NCBI GenBank assembly: GCA_021604525.1
Contig: BQJD01000003.1
Span: forward strand, 138,242-202,241
Origin: a marine bacterium B5-7
GTDB taxonomy: Bacteria > Pseudomonadota > Gammaproteobacteria > Arenicellales > CAJQKF01
Length of the DNA: 64,000 nucleotides
Direction of reading: 5' to 3'
This document shows, piece by piece, positions 8,777 through 18,511 of this stretch (within the stretch, counting starts at the first letter, position 1; every line of letters begins with the position of its first letter). Made by a program: the position numbers and the translations under genes. The notes under the pieces are model-generated. The model ran no database searches and had not been told where the DNA came from. It worked only from the letters and a program-made list of their open reading frames with translations.

Positions 8777-9742
8777 GTGAAGAAGCCACTGAAGGCATGT
8801 TGTACTGCTTCGCGAGATAGTACCTCGCATGATGCGATACATCATGGTGATACGATCAGGCCTCAATCGACGTCATACTTATTGCCGCGATTGATTGATA
8901 TTAATCCGGCAGAATTCCTGATGGGTACGGACGGCACCGAGGGGTATCTGGAAGACGGTGAAGGACCGGTTCGTAGTATACGTTTATCACCATTCAAGAT
9001 CGCACCATGTACGGTTACCAATGCTGATTTCCTGCGTTTTGTTTTTGCAACCGGTTACGTCACTGATGCTGAGCGCTACGGCTGGTCGTTTGTTTTTGAA
9101 GCGCATGTAGCTGGCGAACCATTGGAAGATGGCTCGTACGTTCGTGATACGCCTTGGTGGATCGCCGTTAAAAATGCGAACTGGGCGCAGCCAGAAGGTG
9201 GAAACTCAAATATTGATGATCGCATGGACCACCCCGTGGTGCATGTGACCTGGTTCGACGCCAAGGCATTTTGTCGTTGGAGTGGCACGCGACTACCCAC
9301 TGAGGCTGAATGGGAGTGTTCAGCGCGTGGCGGTCTTGAGCAGTGTCGCTACCCCTGGGGAGATGAAATTTATCCGGGTGGTGAGCATCATTGCAATATT
9401 TGGCAGGGTGATTTCCCGACTCACAATACAATGGAAGACGGTTTTGCATCAACCGCGCCCGTCGATACATTTCAAGCGAATGGATACGGTTTGTACAATG
9501 TATCCGGCAATGTCTGGGAGTGGTGCGAAGACTGGTTTTCACCCGATTATCACCAAGTGACTGAAGTAGTTGATCCGCTGAATCGGGTGCCTTCAGGGAG
9601 CCGATCGATGCGTGGTGGATCGTTCCTGTGTCATCACACTTACTGTAATCGTTATCGTGTAGCGGCGCGAAGCTCCAATACTCCAGAGAGTTCCACCAAC
9701 CATACCGGATTTCGTGTGGCTGCCGATGGCCAGGTCATTTAG
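8777..9742 (+). CDS. Formylglycine-generating enzyme (sulfatase-modifying factor)
   Basis: The product has 321 residues and belongs to the FGE-sulfatase family, which oxidises the Cys of C-x-P-x-R in sulfatases to formylglycine using O2 and copper. The fold's hallmarks are visible: DINPAEFLMGTDG near the start, HPVVHVTWFDAKAFCRWSG, RLPTEAEWECSARGG, YPWGDE, NVSGNVWEWCEDWF and RGGSFLCHHTYCNRYR. The two catalytic cysteines align as Cys285 and Cys290 (C-x4-C), so this should be a true FGE rather than a degenerate relative such as EgtB. GTG 8777 is taken as start, but it lacks a clear ribosome site and TTG codons further in are possible. The adjacent sulfatase is the obvious client. Confidence 0.9.
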   Translation: MKKPLKACCTASRDSTSHDAIHHGDTIRPQSTSYLLPRLIDINPAEFLMGTDGTEGYLEDGEGPVRSIRLSPFKIAPCTVTNADFLRFVFATGYVTDAERYGWSFVFEAHVAGEPLEDGSYVRDTPWWIAVKNANWAQPEGGNSNIDDRMDHPVVHVTWFDAKAFCRWSGTRLPTEAEWECSARGGLEQCRYPWGDEIYPGGEHHCNIWQGDFPTHNTMEDGFASTAPVDTFQANGYGLYNVSGNVWEWCEDWFSPDYHQVTEVVDPLNRVPSGSRSMRGGSFLCHHTYCNRYRVAARSSNTPESSTNHTGFRVAADGQVI

Positions 9743-9755
9743 ACAATAACAATCG

Positions 9756-10241
9756 CTATTCGCGACCGGTTTTTATTCTTTGTGTTGTGAACTCGATTGG
9801 ATCTGTTATATCGAATGCGCGTCCAAAGCCTTCGACATAACTTCCTTCTATGGGTTGTATTCCGAACAGGATAAAGTCTGGCAAGGCGCGCAAGGTGTCA
9901 ACGATATCGCCGAAGCGTTCGCTCATCCGGTCAAGCAAAATCTGCCTTCGTGGATCATGTGATTCGACGACACTCACCTTGCACTGAAAGTTGACGCGTT
10001 GCCTTGCAAACACGTCAACGCAGTGTGATTCATCTTCGATCACCATAATGCCAGCACTGCGTTGCTTGATCAGGTTTGAGGTGTGATCGGACAGCCGACT
10101 CAGGAACAGATAGAAGATTCCGTCAACACGAATAAACGGTGCATAGCTTGCTAACGGCGCACCGTCATCACTCACAGTTGCGACAATAAGGGTACGTTGT
10201 CCATCAATCAGTTCCTTGATAAGTTCGCGTCGGTCTAACAA
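9756..10241 (-). CDS. HugZ-like pyridoxamine 5'-phosphate oxidase-family protein
   Basis: The 161-residue protein has the flavin split-barrel fold (RTLIVATVSDDGAPLASYAP, then GIFYLFLSRLSDHTSNLIKQ). It ends with the signature IEGSYVEGFGRAF, typical of HugZ-type heme-utilisation proteins, which bind or degrade heme. It lacks an obvious FMN-oxidase partner domain. The start appears to be TTG 10241, with AAGGAG about 10 bases upstream. The 3' end converges with the FGE gene (13 bases apart). A heme function is inferred from family only; no heme uptake genes are seen nearby. Confidence 0.72.
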   Translation of the reverse strand: MLDRRELIKELIDGQRTLIVATVSDDGAPLASYAPFIRVDGIFYLFLSRLSDHTSNLIKQRSAGIMVIEDESHCVDVFARQRVNFQCKVSVVESHDPRRQILLDRMSERFGDIVDTLRALPDFILFGIQPIEGSYVEGFGRAFDITDPIEFTTQRIKTGRE

Positions 10242-10280
10242 GTCTCCAATACTCCTTGTGTGTATCTCTTAAAGTGAGTG

Positions 10281-11462
10281 TTATGTGAGGCGTGCTGCTC
10301 GCAAACGTTTGAATCCGGATGTCAGGTCGTCGATCAAATCTCCTGAATCCTCTAAACCGGCATGAATTCTAAGTAGCACACCATTGTCCTTGAGCGGTGT
10401 GACGGAACGGTGCTGATTAATATCGTAGGGAATGATGAGACTTTCATATCCACCCCAACTAAAGCCCATAAAAAACAGCTCAAGGGAGTCGAGCATGGCT
10501 GCCAAAGCGATATCGTCAACAGGTTGTATCACGACTCCAAAGAGTCCGCTGGATCCACTAAAGTCACGCTTGAAGATGGTATGCCCGGGATGGTCTTCAA
10601 GTGCTGGATGAATAACCCGTATAGTCTCCGGTTGCTCCATTAAAAAGTCGGTCAGACGAAGGGCGTTCTCCTGATGGACATCGAGACGTGCCTTGAGTGT
10701 ACGTATACCTCGTTGGGCAAGATAAATGTCATCAGGTGCGACCGACTGACCGATGAGGCTGCAGTAGCGTCTGACTTGACTAAAGGTTTGCTCATTACAT
10801 ACCACGACACCCATCATCAGATCAGAATGACCGCCAAGATATTTGGTAACGGCGTGTATGACGATATCAACGCCATGACTCAATGGCTTGAAAAAAAGCG
10901 GTGTAGCCCAGGTATTATCGAACACGGTGACGATATCACGATCAGAAACCGCGTTTGTGATCGCCGGTACATCGATGATTTCAAACGTGTGAGAACCAGG
11001 TGATTCCATGTAGACGACCCGGGTATTCTTGCGTAGCAATGATTCGATACTGGCGCCAATGGTTGGGTCGTAGAATTCGCAAATGATGTTGAGCGGCGTG
11101 AGGACGTTGTTGCACAAGTTACGCACCGGGGCGTAGACCGTATCGGCAATCAGAATGTGGTCACCAGGTTTCAATAGCGACATCAGCGAGAGGTGTATCG
11201 CCGCAAGTCCGGATGACACGGTAATCGATCCGAAACCGCCTTCGAGATCGGTGACTGTGTCCTCGAATGCGAAAGTGGTCGGTGTTCCATCGCGGCCGTA
11301 GGTTACCGCCCGTGCGCCAGATTTTCGCCGGGTTTTTAGATCATCAAGGTTCTTGTGGGCGATGGTTGAGGCATGATAGACAGGCGGATTGATAACGCCC
11401 TGGTGTTCATGGGGATGATTACCAAGATGGGCCAGGCGAGTTGCGATTTTTTTCGCAGACAT
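10281..11462 (-). CDS. metC: Cystathionine beta-lyase (PLP-dependent, Cys/Met metabolism family)
   Basis: This 393-residue PLP enzyme of the Cys/Met metabolism family would cleave cystathionine to homocysteine, pyruvate and ammonia. The family motifs are present: YGRDGTPTTFAFEDTVTDLE, SSGLAAIHLSL, VFDNTWATPLFFKP and HAVTKYLGGHSDLMMG, where Lys207 should bind PLP. The C-terminal FMGFSWGGYESL run matches beta-lyases better than gamma-synthases. ATG 11462 gives a normal-length N-terminus; an in-frame ATG at 11513 is possible. It diverges from lhr. Cystathionine gamma-lyase/synthase activity cannot be excluded. Confidence 0.88.
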   Translation of the reverse strand: MSAKKIATRLAHLGNHPHEHQGVINPPVYHASTIAHKNLDDLKTRRKSGARAVTYGRDGTPTTFAFEDTVTDLEGGFGSITVSSGLAAIHLSLMSLLKPGDHILIADTVYAPVRNLCNNVLTPLNIICEFYDPTIGASIESLLRKNTRVVYMESPGSHTFEIIDVPAITNAVSDRDIVTVFDNTWATPLFFKPLSHGVDIVIHAVTKYLGGHSDLMMGVVVCNEQTFSQVRRYCSLIGQSVAPDDIYLAQRGIRTLKARLDVHQENALRLTDFLMEQPETIRVIHPALEDHPGHTIFKRDFSGSSGLFGVVIQPVDDIALAAMLDSLELFFMGFSWGGYESLIIPYDINQHRSVTPLKDNGVLLRIHAGLEDSGDLIDDLTSGFKRLRAARLT

Positions 11463-11544
11463 AGGGTAATAAACAGATCGTATGAGAAATAAATGGTGCG
11501 TCAATGTTACCATGTATAAAGATCACGATCGGTTTTAGTGTTTG

Positions 11545-14500
11545 ATGTTTCATCCTCTGGTTCAGTCCTGGTTCGACTCCACTTATACGGCTCCTGCAGC
11601 GTGTCAATTACGGGCCTGGGATGCTATCGGACAGGGTCATAACACACTGGTTTGCGCCCCTACCGGATCAGGTAAAACACTCTCGGCATTTCTTTCCGCC
11701 ATTGACGACCTGGTACGTGAGCTGGATATTGTCGGTACGTTGCCGGGAAACACGCGGGTACTATATGTCTCACCGTTAAAAGCGCTTTCCAACGATATCG
11801 AAAAGAATCTTCGTGCGCCGCTGACCGCTATCAACGCCGCGCTCGAGTCACGTGGCCTGGCTGAGCGGATCGAGGCGGCGGTCCGCACTGGCGATACGTC
11901 CGCTACTGATCGCCAGCGAATGAAAAAGCGTCCGCCACATATTCTCGTCACTACGCCCGAATCGCTCTACATATTACTGACCTCGGATTCAGGTCGCAGC
12001 ATGCTGTCGACAGTCGCCACTGTCATCGTCGACGAGATACATGCCCTGGCGCCTAATAAACGAGGTGCGCATCTATCCCTGTCGCTGGAACGACTTCAAA
12101 ACCTTGTCCCGAAGCCGCTATTACGGATTGGTTTATCGGCTACTCAACGACCCCTTGAGCGTGTTGCCGCATTTTTAGCGGGTAGTGATAAGGGTGAAAG
12201 CGTCACTATCGTTGCTGATGAATCCGAACGTCATCGCGATATTGAATTGTTATTGCCTGGTTCGATATTAACCGCAGTGATGGCGGCTGAGGTCTGGGCC
12301 GAGATATACGATCAACTGGCGAATCTTGCCTCGACGCATCGGACGACCCTGGTGTTCGTCAACACCCGCCGACTGGCGGAACGGGTAGCACGTCATCTGG
12401 CTGAACGGCTCGGCACGGATGCCGTCACCTCCCATCACGGCAGTTTGTCCAAAGATCATCGGTTGGATGCGGAAAACCGGTTGAAAAATGGTCATCTGAC
12501 CGTACTGGTAGCCACTGCGTCGTTAGAACTCGGAATCGATATTGGTGATGTTGACCTGGTTTGTCAGCTCGGCTCGCCGCGCTCGGTTTCAGCTTTTTTA
12601 CAACGTGTTGGGCGATCAGGCCATGCCATCGGTCGTACACCGAAAGGGCGCCTGATACCACTCAGTCGGGACGATCTCGTGGAGTGTGTTGCATTGATTG
12701 ATTGCGTTCGCCGTGGCGAGCTTGATGAAACCACCATCCCGGATGAACCCCTTGATGTATTGGCGCAGCAGATCGCTGCCGAGTCCGCAGGTGGTGAACT
12801 GTCTGTTGATGGGACCTATGCCTGGGTTACTCGGGCGATGCCTTATCAGCGACTTCAACGGGATACGTTCGATGCCGTGTTGAGAATGCTCTCCGAGGGT
12901 TTTTCCACACGTCGTGGCCGTCGCGGAGCGTTAATCAGTGTCGATCTGGTAAATAAACGGATTCACGCCCGTAAAGGCACTCGATTGACTGCGTTGACTA
13001 ACGGGGGTGCAATACCCGACCTGTTCGACTACAACGTGGTGATGGAGCCTGAAGGGCAGGTTGTCGGTACATTGAATGAAGACTTTGCCTTCGAGAGCCT
13101 GGCCGGTGATATTTTTCAATTGGGTAATACATCCTATCGAATTTTACGAATCGAGGGCGGCACGGTATGGGTTGCCGATGCGCATGGCCAACCACCCAAT
13201 ATCCCGTTCTGGTTTGGTGAGGCGCCGGGTCGTGGTGACACATTAAGCATGGCCGTGAGTCGATTGCGTGGAGACATCGAAACATGGATGTCTATCGGCA
13301 TCGAGCATGCCTACCGGCAGGTCATGCAGACGCGAGGTCTCGATGAAAATGCAGCGCATCAACTCATTGACTATCTTGGAGCGGCTTACGAAGCGCTGGA
13401 CGGGATACTGCCGACACGCCAGAAAATAGTGGCGGAACGTTTTTTTGACGACGCCGGTGATATGCACCTGGTGATTCATTCGACATTCGGGTCACGCATT
13501 AATCGGGCATTTGGTTTGGCGTTACGCAAGCGATTCTGCCGGCGCTTCAATTTTGAGTTGCAAGCGGCTGCCCTGGAAGACTGTGTCGTGTTGTCGCTGG
13601 GTGAAACACACAGTTTCGATCTTTCTGAAGTTGCCGGGTATCTCTCCTCGACGTCAGTTTATCAAGTGCTGGTGCAAGCGCTTCTCGATGCACCGGTATT
13701 TCCAACGCACTGGCGGTGGGTAACCAATATTTCATTGGCAGTTCCCCGGTTCAGAAATGGTCATAAGGTGCCGCCACAGTTTCAACGTTCCAACGCTGAA
13801 GATCTGGTGGCGGTAGTATTCCCCGATCAACTCGCCTGCGTTGAGAATATTCGCGGTGAACGCGAAGTGCCGGACCATCCACTGGTGAATCAGGCCATCA
13901 ATGATTGTCTGCACGATGTGATGGATATCGATGGATTGCAGCAAGTGCTTAAAGGACTTGAGAGTGGCACGATCGAGTGGGCAGCACGTGATCTGGTTGC
14001 TCCTTCACCTTTGTCAGATGAGATCGTTAATGCGAGGCCCTATGCGTTTTTGGATGACGCGCCGGCTGAAGAACGCAGAACCCGTTCGGTAAAAACACGT
14101 CTGCCCGATACTGGTCATGAAGAATTCGTTAACCTTGTTCGCATTGACGTCGATGCCATCAAGCGAGTGCGCAGTGAAGCCTGGCCTGATCCCCGTGATT
14201 CAGAAGAACTCCACGATGCACTGGTATGCGGCGGATACCTGACGGATGAGGAACTAAACCGGATGACTCCGGACAACGATATGATTGACGAACTCGTTGC
14301 CGCAGGCCGGATTACCCGGATGAGTCTCGATAGCGGTGAGATCATATGGACATCTGTACAGCGACTCGCGGAACTTATCGCTATTGTCCCTGATGCAATA
14401 CATGAACCTGATATTGAACCGGTCGGTTGGGATGAACCGATAACTTTATCAGCCGAGCAGGCATTGGTATCGATTATTCGATCCAGACTCGAAATTCTTG

Positions 14501-15936
14501 GACCGGTGAGCATTGATGCTGTAGCCCGCTCACTTGGTCTCGATAAGTCGCGAACCAGGGATAGCGTGACAAGCACGAATTTTCATGTCATTCATACAGC
14601 GCTCGAAACGCTTCGTCAGCAAGGTTTTGCCATTGCCGGACAATTCGGTAGCGAAGCGGCTGAGGAATTATGGTGTGATCGCCGATTGGCCGCGCGTATA
14701 CATCGCTATACGATGAAGAGCCTCAGATCACGCGTCGAGCCAGTCAGTTTGTCGGCCTGGTTGCGGTTTCTGTTTGAATGGCAGCATCTTGACAGAACCA
14801 GTCGCATGGAAGGGGTCGACGGTGTCGCTGAAGTGATTAACCAACTGGAGGGCGCTGCGGTACCATTGCGTTTTCTTGAGAGTGATATCCTGGCGACTCG
14901 AGTACGTGGCTATTATCCCGCGCTACTGGATCAAATTGCTTTATCAGGGAAATTTGTCTGGCGACGTGCACTGACCCGGCCCGTAAACGATAGTGGGCGC
15001 CGTGGAAATGGACGCGCCGTGGGATCGATGCCCGTTGCATTTTACTCACGCGGATCCATATCTTATTGGCGCGAAGGCTCGGGCGAACCCCAATGCAGCA
15101 TCAGTGCGACAGCAGATTCCTTGTTGGAAGTGCTTGCCGAGCGTGGCGCCAGTTTTTACGATGAGCTATTCGATGCTTGTGGTTTGCTGCCGGTGCACTT
15201 TGAAGAAGTATTGGCGGAGTTGATTGCAGTCGGGCTGATAACCTGTGACAGTTTCAATGGCTTCAGGGGCTTGCTCATACCGCAATCCCGTCGACGTAGT
15301 CCAGGTCGCTCATTGCAACGCAGGAGTCGTCGACTATCCTCTAACCGTATCGAGCAATCCGGCCGCTGGAGTCTTGCAAACATTACCAACGATGCATTTG
15401 ATGAAACCGATGTAAATCAACGTGATGAACGAATGATGTACCTGTGTGACGCACTATTGCATCGCTATGGCGTAGTCTCACGGGCAGTTGTTGGCGAGGA
15501 AAAAGGTTTGCCGCCATGGCGCGAGTTTGCCGCCATGTTGCGCCGTATGGAAGCACGAGGCGAGGTCCGTGGCGGGCGATTTGTTGCAGCGTTCAGCGGC
15601 GAACAATTCGCTTTGCCGGAAGCAGTTGAAACATTGCACCGGCATCGACGTGAGCCCACTGTCGAGAACCTCGTTAAACTGCATGCAGCCGATCCCCTGA
15701 ACATGACTGGTACTATTCTGCCAGGCGATCGAGTGACGGGTAACCGCACAATGGTATTCAGAAACGGCGTGCTCGCGGCTGTTCGTGATGACGAATCCGT
15801 TAAATTTACCGGAGACTTCGATGAAGGGCTAACGTGGCGCATACGGGAATTATTATTAACCTCAACCCGCGTGACCTCCAACATTGGCAACAAGAGTTTT
15901 TCATCCGTCGGAAAATATCGCCCGCGAATCAATTAG
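11545..15936 (+). CDS. lhr: Large ATP-dependent helicase-related protein Lhr
   Basis: The product is 1463 residues, close to the long bacterial Lhr form. The helicase core occupies about the first 400 residues: APTGSGKTLSAFLSAIDDLV (motif I), TPESLYILLTS, VDEIHALAPNKRGAHLSLSL (DEIH box), GLSATQRPLERVAAFL, TLVFVNTRRLAERVARHLAE and QRVGRSGHAIGRTPKGRLIP (motif VI). A winged helix and the long Lhr C-terminal extension follow. Lhr is a 3'-5' DNA helicase linked to DNA repair; a C-terminal glycosylase domain has been reported for the E. coli protein. The first ATG is 11545, with TTG 11542 just before it and no strong ribosome site. It is divergent from metC. Confidence 0.95.
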   Translation: MFHPLVQSWFDSTYTAPAACQLRAWDAIGQGHNTLVCAPTGSGKTLSAFLSAIDDLVRELDIVGTLPGNTRVLYVSPLKALSNDIEKNLRAPLTAINAALESRGLAERIEAAVRTGDTSATDRQRMKKRPPHILVTTPESLYILLTSDSGRSMLSTVATVIVDEIHALAPNKRGAHLSLSLERLQNLVPKPLLRIGLSATQRPLERVAAFLAGSDKGESVTIVADESERHRDIELLLPGSILTAVMAAEVWAEIYDQLANLASTHRTTLVFVNTRRLAERVARHLAERLGTDAVTSHHGSLSKDHRLDAENRLKNGHLTVLVATASLELGIDIGDVDLVCQLGSPRSVSAFLQRVGRSGHAIGRTPKGRLIPLSRDDLVECVALIDCVRRGELDETTIPDEPLDVLAQQIAAESAGGELSVDGTYAWVTRAMPYQRLQRDTFDAVLRMLSEGFSTRRGRRGALISVDLVNKRIHARKGTRLTALTNGGAIPDLFDYNVVMEPEGQVVGTLNEDFAFESLAGDIFQLGNTSYRILRIEGGTVWVADAHGQPPNIPFWFGEAPGRGDTLSMAVSRLRGDIETWMSIGIEHAYRQVMQTRGLDENAAHQLIDYLGAAYEALDGILPTRQKIVAERFFDDAGDMHLVIHSTFGSRINRAFGLALRKRFCRRFNFELQAAALEDCVVLSLGETHSFDLSEVAGYLSSTSVYQVLVQALLDAPVFPTHWRWVTNISLAVPRFRNGHKVPPQFQRSNAEDLVAVVFPDQLACVENIRGEREVPDHPLVNQAINDCLHDVMDIDGLQQVLKGLESGTIEWAARDLVAPSPLSDEIVNARPYAFLDDAPAEERRTRSVKTRLPDTGHEEFVNLVRIDVDAIKRVRSEAWPDPRDSEELHDALVCGGYLTDEELNRMTPDNDMIDELVAAGRITRMSLDSGEIIWTSVQRLAELIAIVPDAIHEPDIEPVGWDEPITLSAEQALVSIIRSRLEILGPVSIDAVARSLGLDKSRTRDSVTSTNFHVIHTALETLRQQGFAIAGQFGSEAAEELWCDRRLAARIHRYTMKSLRSRVEPVSLSAWLRFLFEWQHLDRTSRMEGVDGVAEVINQLEGAAVPLRFLESDILATRVRGYYPALLDQIALSGKFVWRRALTRPVNDSGRRGNGRAVGSMPVAFYSRGSISYWREGSGEPQCSISATADSLLEVLAERGASFYDELFDACGLLPVHFEEVLAELIAVGLITCDSFNGFRGLLIPQSRRRSPGRSLQRRSRRLSSNRIEQSGRWSLANITNDAFDETDVNQRDERMMYLCDALLHRYGVVSRAVVGEEKGLPPWREFAAMLRRMEARGEVRGGRFVAAFSGEQFALPEAVETLHRHRREPTVENLVKLHAADPLNMTGTILPGDRVTGNRTMVFRNGVLAAVRDDESVKFTGDFDEGLTWRIRELLLTSTRVTSNIGNKSFSSVGKYRPRIN

Positions 15937-15995
15937 AATTTTCCATTACCTGTCATTGACCGAATCGGCATTCAGTCTTGCCCGGCGCTGCCAGT

Positions 15996-18449
15996 ATGAG
16001 CAAACCATTTATGCAACTTTCGTCAGCAATACCAGTATCGGTAACTGAACATGATCCTGCCAGGCAGTCTGCACGGATTCATGTCAGTGGAATGCATTGC
16101 GCAGGCTGTGCGGCGCGTCTTCAAAATGTACTTCTGAAAGTCGATGGGGTGAGTAAGGCTGAAGTGAATTATCCACTCGAGATGGCTGTTGTAGAAACGG
16201 ATGATTCAACAGCTACCATTAATCGTGTGAGCAAGGCGATCAAGAATGCCGGCTTTACGGTAGAACGTGACAACCGAATATTCGATATCGAGGGTATGCA
16301 TTGTGCATCATGTGTCAAGGGCGTTGAAAATGAACTCCTTCATGTACCTGGTGTTGAATCTGCCGAAGTCGGGCTGACACCGCAACGGGCACGCGTCACG
16401 CTCATTGATTCATCCATTGAAAACACTGCGTTGATTACCGCTATTGAAGCGCGTGGATTCACCGCACAGGCTCGGGAAGATAATTTCACCCGACGTTTGA
16501 GACAGGATGCAGAGCTGCGTGAACGCGAGACGAAGGCGCGTCAACAAACGTTCAGGTTAATGCTGCTCGGTATCGTGCTCAGCATTCCATTTATAATTCA
16601 AATGATCTGGATGCTGAGTGGCCATGACATGCTTATGCCCGCATGGCTCGAATTCTGCCTGGCGACACCGGTGTTGTTTATCGTTGGATCTCGTTTCTTT
16701 CGACAGGCATGGGTCGTACTGCGTACTGGCAGCGCCAACATGGATACTCTGGTTGTTGTTGGTGCGAGCGCTGCATGGCTATTCAGCGTTATCCAATGGT
16801 TGTTAGGCACGGATGTTCACGGCCTTTATTTCGAAGCGACAGCTTTTATTGTGTCGCTGGTTATGGTGGGTCGCTGGCTTGAAGAACGTGCTCGTGGTGC
16901 GGCTACCGATGCAGTAGCGGCACTGGTTCGATTGCGACCTGTCACCGCAAGGCGAGTTGATAACGAGGGTGAGACGCAAATTCCGATAGAACGTGTCGAG
17001 CCAGGTGATCGTTTAAAAGTTCTGCCAGGGGAAAGACTTCCTGCAGACGGTGTCGTCACTGATGGTATCAGCGATGTCGATATGTCGATGATCAGCGGTG
17101 AAAGCACGCCAGTCACCATTAGAATTGGAGACAAAGTCACAGGGGGCGGAGTCAATAGGGGCGGTGTTTTTATCTTCGAAGTTACTGCGACGGGCAACGA
17201 TACCATGTTGGCGCGCATCGTCGAACTGGTTGAAAACGCGCAGACCGGCAAGGTCGGTGTTCAACGATTGGTGGATCGAGTTAGTGCGGTGTTCGTTCCA
17301 GTGGTGCTGTTGGTATCCATAGTGACTGGAGTCATCTGGCTTATTGCTGATACGGGTAATGGCTCGATGGCACTGGCGGCTGCAATTTCAGTTGTGGTAA
17401 TTGCCTGTCCCTGCGCGCTCGGGCTGGCGACGCCAACGGCCCTGGTTACCGGTATAGGTACAGCCGCGCGACGCGGTATCCTGATTCGTGATATCGCCAC
17501 CCTCGAAAGCGCGGGGCGGGTTGCAACGGTTGTATTCGATAAAACCGGCACATTAACGATAGGCGATCCACAGGTTGACCGATTTATCGTGACCCCAGGT
17601 TGTGATGCCGATGAATCATTGCAGATTGCAGCCTCGCTATTGACTGATAGTGAGCATCCATATGCTGCTGCATTGGTTCGCTACTCCAAAGAGCGAGGTG
17701 TAAACCCGTCACCCGCCAGCGAGTTCGAGAACTTGCCGGGCAGGGGAGTCAGCGGCAGAATCGGTGAGCGGCGTGTTATGGTGGGCAATGCCGAACTACT
17801 TCGCGACTTCGGTGTCGACTTGCTCGCCTCGACGAACAATATCCCATCAACCCGAAGTTACCTGGTTATCGATGGTGCAGTGTGGGCAGTGATCGATTAC
17901 TCAGATATGCCACGACCTGAGGCCGCGGCTGCTATTGAACGGTTGAAGCATGATGGCGTGCATTGTGTGATGCTCACCGGTGACAATGTGGCAATTGCCT
18001 CCCAGGTGGCTGGGCAACTTGGCCTAGATGATTATGTAGCCGACCTTTCGCCTGCAGATAAAGCCGAATGGATTGTGTCCAACAGGGACAAAGGACAAAC
18101 GATCGCCATGGTCGGTGACGGTATCAACGACGCGCCTGCACTTGCAAATGCCGATGTTGGCATCGCCATGGGAACCGGTACCGATATCGCTCGGCTAAGT
18201 GCCAATATTATTCTCATGCGTGCCGATCTGAACCTGGTGGCCGATGCCTTTAGCATGATGCAGGCAACCCGCAGGAAGATACGTCAGAACTTGTTCTGGG
18301 CGTTTATCTATAACTGTGTCGCCATTCCATTTGCCGCCATGGGCTATTTAAGTCCGGCGATAGCGGCTGCAGCCATGTCCTTGAGTTCCGTTAGCGTGGT
18401 TGGAAACTCGTTATTATTAAAACGCTGGAAGCGCCCGGAAAACACTTAA
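15996..18449 (+). CDS. copA: Heavy-metal (copper) translocating P-type ATPase
   Basis: This 817-residue P1B-type ATPase of the inner membrane exports Cu+. Two N-terminal metal-binding domains have GMHCAGC (Cys35, Cys38) and GMHCASC (Cys103, Cys106). The transmembrane CPC motif at 471-473 (ACPCALGLATPTALV) defines the Cu/Ag group. The phosphorylated Asp515 is in FDKTGTLTIGD, with GESTPV (actuator), SEHPYAAALV (HP motif) and GDGINDAPALANADVGIAMG (hinge). ATG 15996 is the first ATG; upstream TTG 15978 is possible. No CueR-type regulator or copper chaperone is adjacent. Confidence 0.94.
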   Translation: MSKPFMQLSSAIPVSVTEHDPARQSARIHVSGMHCAGCAARLQNVLLKVDGVSKAEVNYPLEMAVVETDDSTATINRVSKAIKNAGFTVERDNRIFDIEGMHCASCVKGVENELLHVPGVESAEVGLTPQRARVTLIDSSIENTALITAIEARGFTAQAREDNFTRRLRQDAELRERETKARQQTFRLMLLGIVLSIPFIIQMIWMLSGHDMLMPAWLEFCLATPVLFIVGSRFFRQAWVVLRTGSANMDTLVVVGASAAWLFSVIQWLLGTDVHGLYFEATAFIVSLVMVGRWLEERARGAATDAVAALVRLRPVTARRVDNEGETQIPIERVEPGDRLKVLPGERLPADGVVTDGISDVDMSMISGESTPVTIRIGDKVTGGGVNRGGVFIFEVTATGNDTMLARIVELVENAQTGKVGVQRLVDRVSAVFVPVVLLVSIVTGVIWLIADTGNGSMALAAAISVVVIACPCALGLATPTALVTGIGTAARRGILIRDIATLESAGRVATVVFDKTGTLTIGDPQVDRFIVTPGCDADESLQIAASLLTDSEHPYAAALVRYSKERGVNPSPASEFENLPGRGVSGRIGERRVMVGNAELLRDFGVDLLASTNNIPSTRSYLVIDGAVWAVIDYSDMPRPEAAAAIERLKHDGVHCVMLTGDNVAIASQVAGQLGLDDYVADLSPADKAEWIVSNRDKGQTIAMVGDGINDAPALANADVGIAMGTGTDIARLSANIILMRADLNLVADAFSMMQATRRKIRQNLFWAFIYNCVAIPFAAMGYLSPAIAAAAMSLSSVSVVGNSLLLKRWKRPENT

Positions 18450-18511
18450 GACTGCGTACATAAACTTTCTCCGCAACGAAAATTGCCAAGAGTTATCGAT
18501 ACGAAGCATTC

